Made by a program: the position numbers and the translations under genes
Shown here: positions 6,416-12,352 of the stretch, piece after piece
Numbering within the stretch: the first letter of the stretch is position 1
Layout: every line of letters begins with the position of its first letter
The notes under the pieces: model-generated
Database searches by the model: none
Told to the model about the DNA's origin: nothing
What the model saw: the letters and a program-made list of their open reading frames with translations, nothing else
DNA from: an uncultured Lachnospiraceae bacterium
GTDB taxonomy: Bacteria; Bacillota; Clostridia; Lachnospirales; Lachnospiraceae
Assembly: GCA_900549665.1 (NCBI GenBank)
Contig: URPH01000037.1
Coordinates: 1 to 12,352 of the forward strand
Direction: 5' to 3'
DNA length: 12,352 bases

Positions 6416-7885
6416 ATGAATAGTTCAATTATTCGTTATATTTTAGGGCAGGTCCTGAAAATAGAAGGTATCCTGATGCTGTTACCATGTCTGGTTGCTC
6501 TGATATATCAGGAAAGTGTCGGATTTTACTATCTTGTGACCGCTCTTTTATGTATGATCCTCGGTTTCTTAATGACATTTAAAAAACCGAGCGACTTTGT
6601 TTTCTATTTAAAAGAAGGATGTGTGACAACCACATTAAGCTGGGCTGTGATGTCCTTCTTTGGAGCTATTCCCTTTTGGGCAAGTGGCGAGATTCCGTCT
6701 CTGACTGATGCTCTGTTTGAAACGGTATCCGGCTTTACCACGACCGGCGCCAGCATCTTAAGTGACGTTGAGGCATTGAGTCATTGCTCCCTGATGTGGA
6801 GAAGCTTTACCCACTGGATCGGCGGTATGGGAGTATTGGTATTCCTGTTAGCCGTTATTCCGATGACCGGTGGCTCCCACATGAACCTGATGCGGGCAGA
6901 AAGCCCCGGACCGTCCGTTGGCAAGCTGGTTCCCAAGATCAAATCCACAGCCCGTATTTTGTACCTGATTTATTTTGGCCTGACAGTTATCCAGTGCATA
7001 CTCCTGTTGTGCGGCGGTATGACACTCTTCGATTCACTTGCCACCTCCTTTGGCACAGCCGGCACCGGTGGTTTCGGCATCAAAAATGAAAGTATTGGTG
7101 GATATTCGCCTTATATTCAATGGGTTGTGACTATTTTTATGATTCTTTTCGGTCTCAACTTCAATGCCTATTATCTGATCTTATTTCATCAGTTTAAAAA
7201 GGCGATCAGCATGGAAGAGGTCCGTTGCTACTTTTTGGTCATTCTGGCATCCATCGCTATCATATGTGTTGATATCCGCAATTACTACGAAAGCTTTTCC
7301 GAGGTACTCCGGCATGCCGCTTTTCAGGTTGGATCGTTGATCACCACGACCGGTTTTTCTACAACCGATTTCAGTCTGTGGCCGCAGACCTCCAAGACGA
7401 TTCTTGTCCTGATCATGTTTATCGGAGCCTGTGCAGGCAGCACCGGTGGAGGCATTAAGGTATCCCGTTTTGTTGTCTTATTCAAAACGGTTGCCAAGGA
7501 ATTGGATTCCTATATCCATCCAAAAAGTATCAAAAAGATCAAGATGGACGGCAAGCCTGTTGAACACGAGGTTCTCCGTTCCATCAATGTATATTTCATA
7601 ACCTTTATTACCGTGTTTGTGGTATCTCTTTTGATCGTATCATTTGACGGACATGAGCTGGTCACCAACTTTACAGCAGTAACCGCTACCATCAACAACA
7701 TCGGCCCGGGTCTCAATATGGTCGGTCCGACTGAAAACTTTGGTTTCTTCAGTAACCTGTCCAAGTATGTATTTATCATCGATATGCTTGCTGGGCGACT
7801 GGAGCTGTTCCCTCTTTTGATCTTTTTCCATCCCGCTGTATGGCAGGATCTGTTCAAGAGCAAGTTTGGTAAAAAACGCAGATAA
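6416..7885 (+). CDS. trkH: Trk potassium transporter membrane subunit TrkH
   Basis: The protein has 489 residues, normal for the family, with many hydrophobic helices. It forms the potassium-conducting pore in the cytoplasmic membrane and is gated by TrkA. The four pore-loop repeats of the TrkH/KtrB superfamily are visible: TTTGAS at 108-113, GTAGTGGFG at 213-221, TTTGFST at 310-316, and ATINNIGPG at 424-432. The glycine-rich GACAGSTGGGIKVSR at about 337-351 corresponds to the conserved segment after the third loop. The C-terminus LAGRLELFPLL is typical. ATG at 6416 follows GGAGG by about 8 nt, just after the trkA stop, so the two are translated from one message. Confidence 0.96.
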   Translation: MNSSIIRYILGQVLKIEGILMLLPCLVALIYQESVGFYYLVTALLCMILGFLMTFKKPSDFVFYLKEGCVTTTLSWAVMSFFGAIPFWASGEIPSLTDALFETVSGFTTTGASILSDVEALSHCSLMWRSFTHWIGGMGVLVFLLAVIPMTGGSHMNLMRAESPGPSVGKLVPKIKSTARILYLIYFGLTVIQCILLLCGGMTLFDSLATSFGTAGTGGFGIKNESIGGYSPYIQWVVTIFMILFGLNFNAYYLILFHQFKKAISMEEVRCYFLVILASIAIICVDIRNYYESFSEVLRHAAFQVGSLITTTGFSTTDFSLWPQTSKTILVLIMFIGACAGSTGGGIKVSRFVVLFKTVAKELDSYIHPKSIKKIKMDGKPVEHEVLRSINVYFITFITVFVVSLLIVSFDGHELVTNFTAVTATINNIGPGLNMVGPTENFGFFSNLSKYVFIIDMLAGRLELFPLLIFFHPAVWQDLFKSKFGKKRR

Positions 7886-7896
7886 ATCTCAACATC

Positions 7897-7945
7897 AAAA
7901 AGAGCTTTGCACTACGAAACCTTCGTCAATGCAAAGCTCTTTTTT
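7897..7945. terminator. bidirectional terminator between trkH and spoIIID
   Basis: A perfect 15-bp stem joins AAAAAGAGCTTTGCA (7897-7911) and its complement at 7930-7944. An inner stem of ACGAA (7914-7918) with TTCGT (7922-7926) caps it. T-runs follow on both strands, so it can end the trkAH message and the convergent spoIIID message. The right edge overlaps the spoIIID stop codon. Confidence 0.92.
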
Positions 7946-8210
7946 ATCTGTCTGTTATACACATATGGTGTGTATATTTTTCTTTTGTGGCCATTCCTCC
8001 ACGGATATGCCGCTCTGATTTGTTAACATCCAGAACCTTTCTTGCTTCACCTGCCAGAAACGGATTGATGCACTCCAATCGTTCTGTTACATCCTTATGT
8101 ACCGTCGATTTCGAAATACCAAATGCCTTTGCTGCCTGACGCACTGTTGCATTATGCTCGATGATATAATTAGCGACATTGATGGCTCTCTCTTCAATAT
8201 ATTCTTTCAC
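7944..8210 (-). CDS. spoIIID: sporulation transcription factor SpoIIID
   Basis: The protein has 88 residues, close to the Bacillus subtilis protein, and shares long identical stretches with the family, such as SKSTVHKDVTERL and RHIRGG.ATKEKY. SpoIIID is a small DNA-binding protein that acts in the mother cell during sporulation, activating or repressing genes in the SigmaE regulon. The helix-turn-helix is at about residues 22-41, with a basic C-terminal segment that also contacts DNA. The start is a GTG at 8210, 7 nt after GAGGGG (8218-8223); no ATG alternative fits. It is transcribed alone, convergent with trkH. Its presence implies the organism sporulates or descends from a sporulating lineage. 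Confidence 0.96.
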   Translation of the reverse strand: MKEYIEERAINVANYIIEHNATVRQAAKAFGISKSTVHKDVTERLECINPFLAGEARKVLDVNKSERHIRGGMATKEKYTHHMCITDR

Positions 8211-8238
8211 ACAGCTACCCCTCAGAAAGCTTTTTTAC

Positions 8239-8267
8239 ATTGTATGCGAAAGTCTGTGCAGATAGTC
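8239..8267 (-). promoter_or_regulatory. SigmaE-like promoter of spoIIID
   Basis: On the minus strand, GACTATC (8261-8267) and CATACAAT (8239-8246) are 14 bp apart. The SigmaE consensus is about GHATATT, 14 bp, CATACAHT. The -10 matches fully and the -35 at five of seven positions. Transcription would begin about 8231, giving a short leader holding the ribosome binding site. This agrees with known SigmaE control of spoIIID. Confidence 0.7.
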
Positions 8268-8326
8268 CATAAATGACCGGTCAAATTTAATCCATCTGAT
8301 ACACCACCCGATCCACTCTCTGAAAG

Positions 8327-8363
8327 AAAAAAGGCAACCACACTTCACATGCAGTCACCTTTT
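8327..8363 (-). terminator. probable terminator of the NlpC/P60 gene
   Basis: On the minus strand AAAAGGTGAC (8354-8363) pairs with GTTGCCTTTT (8329-8338), including two G-T wobbles, across a 15-nt loop. Six T residues follow to 8327. The stem is modest but the position, after the envelope operon and before the spoIIID promoter, is right. Confidence 0.5.
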
Positions 8364-8427
8364 AAAATCATTCATTTAATGTCTTTTTATAATCCTCAGC
8401 ATTATGCTCCTTATAAAGTCCTCCTGC

Positions 8428-9636
8428 CTACGACACAACTCTGCGCACTGCCAAAATCGTACGATACGTTGCCGGGCTGATCTTGATACCGGTCCTCTCA
8501 GAGCTGGCATGCACAATCTGTCCATTTCCGATATACAGTGCCACATGACCTGCATAGCAGATCAGATCGCCGGGCTGCGCCTGTGAATAATCAACACTGG
8601 TACCACAAAATCTCTGGCTCGTGGAATCTCTGGGAATACGTATGCCAAAATGTGCATACACACCCTGTGTAAATCCGGAGCAGTCTGTTCCGTTGGTCAG
8701 GCTTGTACCACCAAATACATAGGGATTGCCGATAAACTGACATCCATATGCCGCTGCCTCTCTTCCGAGTGCGGTTCCCTCGGAACTTGTTGTAACCGAT
8801 TCGATAACCGCCGATGAATCGGCACGATTGGAAGCATTACTTCCGGCAGCTAAAACAACCTCTGTCGTCTTTCCCTGCTCTTCCTCTTTTTCCTTTTCCC
8901 TGCGTTCTTTTTCTTCCTTGGCTTCCAGCTCTTTAATCTTTTTGTTTTGTTCTTCCAGCTGGTTTTTATAGGTTGCTGCCTGAGCAGTTGCCTTTGCTAA
9001 CTGATCATCAAAATTGGCTACACTCTGTTTTTTGGTAGCAATAATATTTTCCAGATAATCCTGCTGCTCCTTCAGCTCATTTTTACTTGTAAGCAGATCT
9101 GCCTCTTCAATCTCCAGCTCTTCCTTGTAATCGGAAACCTTGGTAATGGTATCCTCATACTGTGTCAGCAGATCTCTGTCATATGAATACAGCTCCTCTG
9201 CATAAGAGGCCTTGTTGAGCATGTCCGGCCAGCTGTCAGCTGCCAGTAAAGCCGCAATGTAGGCATTATCCCCTTTTTCATACATAAAGCGGATACGCGT
9301 TTTCATATTTTCATACTGGGTTGCCGCATCCTCCTCAGCCTGCTGCAACTCCTCCTTGACAACTGCAATCTGATCCTCTTTGGCTGCAATTTCATCAACA
9401 CAAATGCTGATACTGGTCAGAATATCAACCAATTCCGTATCCAGCACCTGAATCTCATTGGAAACGGCCTCTCTCTGCTGTGAAATATCGTCCACACGGT
9501 CATTCAGCTCATTGAGCGCTTCCTGTGTCTGCTCCTGCTGTTTTTTGACATCGGAAGAAGTCTCCGCTGACACGGACAACGCAGATCCAACTGTCATAAT
9601 GCTACTTAAAAGTATACAAAGTATACGTTTATTCAT
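8428..9636 (-). CDS. secreted coiled-coil NlpC/P60 peptidoglycan hydrolase (PcsB-like)
   Basis: The protein has 402 residues and should be exported to cut peptide cross-links or stems in peptidoglycan. A signal peptide covers residues 1-24 with a VSA cleavage site. Residues about 28-250 are rich in Glu, Lys and Gln and form long coiled coils, interrupted around 122-150 by a short segment with GDNAYIAALLAADSWPDML, as in PcsB-type proteins where it can block the active site. A charged linker follows. The NlpC/P60 domain is at about 290-402, with catalytic Cys319 in TDCSGF, His364 in GHVALYIG and the third residue His376 in VHAS. ATG at 9636 follows GGAG by about 7 nt. It lies 45 nt after the stop of the lipoprotein foldase, probably in the same operon. 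PcsB relatives work with FtsEX in cell division; no ftsEX is in the window, so that link is inferred only. Confidence 0.93.
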   Translation of the reverse strand: MNKRILCILLSSIMTVGSALSVSAETSSDVKKQQEQTQEALNELNDRVDDISQQREAVSNEIQVLDTELVDILTSISICVDEIAAKEDQIAVVKEELQQAEEDAATQYENMKTRIRFMYEKGDNAYIAALLAADSWPDMLNKASYAEELYSYDRDLLTQYEDTITKVSDYKEELEIEEADLLTSKNELKEQQDYLENIIATKKQSVANFDDQLAKATAQAATYKNQLEEQNKKIKELEAKEEKERREKEKEEEQGKTTEVVLAAGSNASNRADSSAVIESVTTSSEGTALGREAAAYGCQFIGNPYVFGGTSLTNGTDCSGFTQGVYAHFGIRIPRDSTSQRFCGTSVDYSQAQPGDLICYAGHVALYIGNGQIVHASSERTGIKISPATYRTILAVRRVVS

Positions 9637-9681
9637 AAGTTTCTCCGTTTCCGTATTCCCTCATAATCCCCATCAGGTATT

Positions 9682-10806
9682 TTATTCCAGATAATCGGCT
9701 AAGAAAGAAATACTGTCATTTTCCGTAATGTTTGCTGTCTCTTTTAACAGATCCATAATCCTTCTGTATCTGACATATGAGCGAAGATATTCGTCACTCT
9801 TTGATGCAATCATATCCGCTGCTGATGTAAATCCGTAGCTTTCATATTCTTCCTGTGCGACCGCTTTGACATCATCATCTGTGATCGTAATTCCTTCTGC
9901 TTTGGCTATTGCCCTGCAGATAAGATCTTTCTCGGCCTCTTCTTTGGCCGTGCTCTGTCTCATCTCTTCATATGAGTCAGCATCATAACCCATATATCCG
10001 ATCATCGTATCGGTATCCACACCATACTGGTCTGCATATTCCTGTAAATCAGCATCCAGCTCTTCAAGCTTCTCATCCAAAAGGATCTGGGGAATATCCG
10101 ATACCTCACTGCCGTTTTTGACAACATTCCAAAGGGCAGTTTCAATCGCAGTATTGTTTTGCTGATCACATGCACTCTGGATGTATTCTTTTGCAGAATC
10201 CAGATATTCATCATAATTGGTCACATTATCAATTCCAAGATCTGCAAAGAAAGCTTCGTCGTAATCCGGCATATGGGATTCATCAATGGAATTGATAGAA
10301 ACCGTAAATACGACCTCCTGTCCTTTAAGCTCCTCATTGCTGTAATCCTCTGGGAATGTCAGATTCAGATCAACGGTATCCCCGACACTGGCTCCAAGCA
10401 GTCCATCTTCAAAACCATCAATGAAGCGGCCGGAACCGATCTCTAAGTGCGCACCCTGAGCTGTTCCGCCGGAAAATGCTACACCGTCCTTTTTTCCTTC
10501 ATAATCAATATTGACGATGTCATTGGCAGATACAATCTGCTTGTCTGTTGCTGTATAATCATACAGATCATAATTGGTAACATAGGTTTCAAGATCTTTA
10601 TCTACATATTGCTTTACTTCATCATCTATTACTTCATAATGGTCAACATTGACCTCAAGATTTTTGTAATCTCCCAGTGTCACATATTCATCCGGATTGA
10701 TATCATCAATGCTTTCAGCCTTTTTGTCTTCTGACTTTCCGCATCCAAACATGAAAGCGGCCATTGTAACCAGTAATCCGGCAAAAAAAAGTTTTCTTTT
10801 CATCAT
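9682..10806 (-). CDS. trigger-factor-like lipoprotein with FKBP-type PPIase domain
   Basis: The protein has 374 residues. Residues 1-21 are a lipoprotein signal peptide with the lipobox FMFGC and lipidation at Cys22, so it is tethered outside the membrane. An FKBP-type peptidyl-prolyl isomerase domain spans about 95-175, with VNIDYEGKKDGVAFSGG and a GSGRFIDGFEDGLLG segment typical of trigger factor. Residues about 180-374 are helical and resemble the trigger-factor chaperone domain. The ribosome-binding N-terminal domain of cytoplasmic trigger factor is missing. It most likely helps secreted proteins fold, the job PrsA does in other Firmicutes. The start is the first of two ATGs at 10806, after GAGGAG with an 11-nt spacer. 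It is the first gene of the pair with the NlpC/P60 hydrolase, which may be a client. The stop at 9682 is followed by 45 nt before that gene. Confidence 0.9.
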   Translation of the reverse strand: MMKRKLFFAGLLVTMAAFMFGCGKSEDKKAESIDDINPDEYVTLGDYKNLEVNVDHYEVIDDEVKQYVDKDLETYVTNYDLYDYTATDKQIVSANDIVNIDYEGKKDGVAFSGGTAQGAHLEIGSGRFIDGFEDGLLGASVGDTVDLNLTFPEDYSNEELKGQEVVFTVSINSIDESHMPDYDEAFFADLGIDNVTNYDEYLDSAKEYIQSACDQQNNTAIETALWNVVKNGSEVSDIPQILLDEKLEELDADLQEYADQYGVDTDTMIGYMGYDADSYEEMRQSTAKEEAEKDLICRAIAKAEGITITDDDVKAVAQEEYESYGFTSAADMIASKSDEYLRSYVRYRRIMDLLKETANITENDSISFLADYLE

Positions 10807-10876
10807 AATTAAAATTACTCCTCATTGATTTTAAACCTATTCCAGAATATCGGAACAGGTAAATTGCGATAGTTTA

Positions 10877-10905
10877 AGTTTATCACAGCGGTTTGTTTAT
10901 GTAAA
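10877..10905 (-). promoter_or_regulatory. probable promoter of the lipoprotein-hydrolase operon
   Basis: On the minus strand TTTACA (10900-10905) and TAAACT (10877-10882) are 17 bp apart, five and four of six matches to the SigmaA consensus. The predicted leader is about 65 nt long. Confidence 0.5.
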
Positions 10906-10937
10906 CAGAACGAAAGTTTAAAAAATGTGAAAATTTA

Positions 10938-10966
10938 TTGAACAGAGTGCAAAAGTTTGTTACAAT
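10938..10966 (+). promoter_or_regulatory. promoter of the 159-residue membrane protein gene
   Basis: TTGAAC (10938-10943) and TACAAT (10961-10966) are separated by exactly 17 bp, both close to the SigmaA consensus. Transcription would start near 10973, giving a leader of about 35 nt. Its -35 lies only 33 bp from the divergent promoter's -35. Confidence 0.75.
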
Positions 10967-11007
10967 GATTTTGTTTGATTAGGACATAATGAATCAGGAG
11001 GTATTCC

Positions 11008-11487
11008 ATGAGTACGACAGGATGGATTGTACTTATTGTAATTATTTTAATATTAATTGCAATGATCGTAGGAATTGTATTGCTTTACAAGAGAGCAAAA
11101 AAGAATCAGGAAGCGCAGGAAGTGGCTATGGAGGCCAACAAGCAGACGCTCTCCATGTTGATTATCGATAAAAAGCGATTGAAACTAAAAGATTCCGGTC
11201 TTCCGCCAATGGTAATTTCACAGACACCCAAGTTGATGCGTTTGACCAAGATCCCGATTGTTAAAGCAAAAGTCGGTCCACAAGTTACAAACTTTGTTGC
11301 TGATGAAAAAATCTTTGATGCAATTCCGGTTAAAAAAGAAGTAAAAGCCGTAGTCAGTGGTATTTATATCACAGAAGTACGTGGCTATCGTAAGAGTGCC
11401 AAAAGCAATGAACCCGAGAAAAAAGGATTTTGGAAGTCCACCTGGGAAAAAGCCAAGGCCAAAGCAGGTGTCAGTCAGGTCAAATAA
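11008..11487 (+). CDS. single-pass membrane protein of unknown function
   Basis: The protein has 159 residues. I do not recognise a named family, although the middle segment reads like a conserved protein rather than random sequence. Residues about 6-27 are a strongly hydrophobic N-terminal helix followed by KRAKKNQE, so the rest is probably cytoplasmic. Residues about 45-125 form a compact, beta-rich-looking domain containing LKDSGLPPMVISQTPKL and FDAIPVKKEVKAVVSGIYIT. The C-terminal 30 residues are basic and charged. The start at 11008 follows AGGAGG (10996-11001) by 6 nt, and a good promoter precedes it, so it should be well expressed in growth. It is divergent from the envelope operon and convergent with the DUF1934 gene, 25 bp away. 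No catalytic motif is visible. Confidence 0.85.
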   Translation: MSTTGWIVLIVIILILIAMIVGIVLLYKRAKKNQEAQEVAMEANKQTLSMLIIDKKRLKLKDSGLPPMVISQTPKLMRLTKIPIVKAKVGPQVTNFVADEKIFDAIPVKKEVKAVVSGIYITEVRGYRKSAKSNEPEKKGFWKSTWEKAKAKAGVSQVK

Positions 11488-11512
11488 GACCGTGGCAAAA
11501 CAGATCAACAGA

Positions 11513-11947
11513 TCATATCCATTGATCCATATCACTTTCCGTGATAACAATTTCAAGCCTCCCCTTTGTGGGAGGCATTGTATTAAAACCGATCCGATAA
11601 TCCGCAGCAATCGTTGCGGATTTTTCTTTTTTTTCAATAAAAAGAGTGTCTGTCACAAGCATAACCTCAAAATTGCCGTACGCTGTCATATAGACGCTGT
11701 TATGTATTTTTTCATTTTGAAATTCCAGGGCACTGTTGACCTCACCTTTTCTGGTAACACGAAGCTCATCCTCACAAAACCGCAGTGTCGTCTTGCTGCT
11801 CTTTTCTGATGAAGCATCCAGATTCTCTTCATAGGAAACATAATAATACGGTTCTTTATATAACATATGTCCCATGGTTTCTGTCGTAATCACTTCGTCC
11901 GTTCCGGCCTGCGTTCCGGTCACTTTTATTTTTACCTGTTTTTTCAT
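11513..11947 (-). CDS. DUF1934 family protein (YwiB-like)
   Basis: The protein has 144 residues from the ATG at 11947 (MKKQVKIKVTGTQ), the usual start for the family. An in-frame TTG at 11980 would add 11 residues with no support. Family features include the VKIKVTGTQ start, YYVSYEE around 36-41, RKGEVNSALEF at 66-76 and MTAYGNFEVML around 87-97, the pattern of a small calycin-like beta-barrel. The biochemical role of DUF1934 proteins is not established. The ribosome binding site is a weak GGGA about 8 nt upstream, right after a hairpin. The 3' part of the gene contains, in antisense, the terminator of the convergent plus-strand gene. Confidence 0.88.
   Translation of the reverse strand: MKKQVKIKVTGTQAGTDEVITTETMGHMLYKEPYYYVSYEENLDASSEKSSKTTLRFCEDELRVTRKGEVNSALEFQNEKIHNSVYMTAYGNFEVMLVTDTLFIEKKEKSATIAADYRIGFNTMPPTKGRLEIVITESDMDQWI
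11557..11576. repeat. GC-rich hairpin inside the DUF1934 coding region
   Basis: GCCTCCC (11557-11563) and GGGAGGC (11570-11576) form a perfect 7-bp stem with a 6-nt loop. It lies about 70 nt after the stop of the plus-strand membrane protein gene. No T-run follows on either strand, so alone it is not a classic terminator; it may stabilise the 3' end or pause polymerase before the next hairpin. Confidence 0.55.
11599..11634 (+). terminator. intrinsic terminator of the 159-residue protein gene, antisense to DUF1934
   Basis: AATCCGCA (11599-11606) pairs with TGCGGATT (11615-11622) around an 8-nt loop, and the plus strand then has a T-rich tract to 11634 interrupted by one C. This is a strong Rho-independent terminator for the plus-strand gene. 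It lies within the DUF1934 coding region, where the minus strand encodes EKKEKSATIAADYRI, so the two messages overlap by over 100 nt. Confidence 0.85.
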
Positions 11948-11958
11948 TGTTATTTCCC

Positions 11959-11986
11959 GTCTTTCCGCGAAAGACACCAATGTGTC
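11959..11986 (-). promoter_or_regulatory. overlapping hairpins in the DUF1934 leader
   Basis: GTCTTTC (11959-11965) and GAAAGAC (11969-11975) form a perfect 7-bp stem with a 3-nt loop directly before the GGGA ribosome binding site. GACAC (11973-11977) and GTGTC (11982-11986) form a second stem. They share bases 11973-11975, so both cannot form completely. Whether this regulates translation is unknown. Confidence 0.5.
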
Positions 11987-12035
11987 ATAAAATATCCTGT
12001 TTGTCTCAAATTTTCACTCACAAATATCAATACCG

Positions 12036-12248
12036 TCACTCTTCTAACAGCGCTTTTATCCTCTCTGCAAAATAGCTCCGGTATACAATCCTCCGACCAT
12101 CATCATGTTCTTTTGTACGCGTATCCTCTATGACAATGCTGTTTTGGGGGATTCCATACTGTGGATACATGGCTCCAAATAAAAAAGCCGCTGTATAAAT
12201 TGTGCAAACTGTACCATATATGGAGAGTTTCAAAATATTATGTTTCAT
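12036..12248 (-). CDS. small membrane protein of unknown function
   Basis: The protein has 70 residues from an ATG at 12248, with a GGGTGA ribosome binding site about 7 nt upstream. Residues about 5-28 form one hydrophobic helix with several aromatic and small residues; residues 35-70 are polar and charged, with EDTRTKEHDDGRRIVYRSYF. I do not recognise a family. It is upstream of the DUF1934 gene on the same strand with an 88-bp gap, so the two could be co-transcribed. The clear ribosome binding site and membrane-plus-tail composition favour a real gene. Confidence 0.7.
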   Translation of the reverse strand: MKHNILKLSIYGTVCTIYTAAFLFGAMYPQYGIPQNSIVIEDTRTKEHDDGRRIVYRSYFAERIKALLEE

Positions 12249-12290
12249 GTCTGTTCACCCTTTATGTTTTAAATACTATTATGATATGAT

Positions 12291-12320
12291 GTTAGGATCA
12301 AAAGGTATTTTGCCCCTAAC
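12291..12320. repeat. palindromic intergenic element upstream of the small membrane protein gene
   Basis: GTTAGGATCAAAA (12291-12303) pairs with TTTTGCCCCTAAC (12308-12320) across a GGTA loop; only two central positions mismatch. It is not followed by a terminator T-run on either strand. The flank to the window edge (12330-12352) includes TTGCTCCGCTGCAAAGCA, itself a partial dyad. Similar CAAAA/TTTTG palindromes with adjacent GCTCCGCTG sequence seem familiar from intergenic regions of Lachnospiraceae genomes, so this may be a member of a dispersed repeat family; that is from memory and not verified. Confidence 0.5.
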
Positions 12321-12352
12321 TTGATATCCACGAATTGCTCCGCTGCAAAGCA

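Noticed and set aside
10159..10734. Two 95-codon plus-strand ORFs opposite the lipoprotein gene
   Set aside because: They are antisense shadows of a clear coding gene, with no ribosome binding site or recognisable motif.
11357..11809. 150-codon plus-strand ORF spanning the convergent gene junction
   Set aside because: It overlaps two better-supported genes in other frames and would read through the terminator at 11599-11634.
1..12352. CRISPR arrays, tRNA or rRNA genes, complete transposase or integrase genes
   Set aside because: I looked for regularly spaced repeats, cloverleaf-type sequences and recombinase catalytic motifs on both strands and saw none; only short remnants are present.

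Overview
The window looks like chromosome from a spore-forming, Gram-positive anaerobe of the Clostridia, most likely a Lachnospiraceae-type gut bacterium. The evidence is a spoIIID gene behind a SigmaE-like promoter, strong AGGAGG-type ribosome binding sites, a PcsB-like NlpC/P60 hydrolase, a lipoprotein form of trigger factor, a DUF1934 protein and an ECF sigma factor paired with a large membrane anti-sigma-like protein. Species cannot be read from the sequence.

Layout. (1) Bases 1 to about 3240 are a visibly AT-richer, scarred accessory segment. It holds, on the minus strand, an ECF sigma factor (2322-2822), a 592-residue membrane partner protein (529-2307) and a broken VanZ-like gene (224-509), read in that order. 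Around them lie debris: two direct copies of an 11-bp-period GTTGCC motif (135-154 and 3169-3188) whose minus-strand reading in both places gives a GN[T/D]LAT tail reminiscent of tyrosine-integrase C-termini; a lysine-rich gene tail (2961-3068); and a 27-bp imperfect inverted repeat (3069-3131). All of this abuts the 3' end of guaA, a known integration hotspot for genomic islands.

(2) Bases 3247-7946 are conserved backbone: guaA on the minus strand, then a divergent trkA-trkH operon for potassium uptake on the plus strand, closed by a strong bidirectional terminator shared with convergent spoIIID.

(3) Bases 7944-10806 are on the minus strand: spoIIID as its own unit, and an upstream envelope pair in which an exported FKBP/trigger-factor-like lipoprotein precedes a secreted coiled-coil NlpC/P60 hydrolase.

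(4) Bases 10807-12352 hold a divergent promoter region, a conserved-looking single-pass membrane protein of unknown function on the plus strand, a convergent DUF1934 gene whose coding region carries the plus-strand gene's terminator in antisense, and a 70-residue membrane protein. The window ends in a palindromic intergenic sequence.

How the genes work together. GuaA makes GMP; TrkA and TrkH form a gated potassium uptake system; the lipoprotein and the hydrolase act outside the membrane, one probably assisting folding and the other cutting peptidoglycan; SpoIIID acts in the mother cell during sporulation. I see no fully formed undescribed system. The best candidates for a second look are the sigma / repeat-bearing partner / VanZ-remnant cassette at the guaA integration site, and several RNA-structure features (mutually exclusive hairpins before DUF1934, stacked inverted repeats before the sigma gene, the antisense-embedded terminator).
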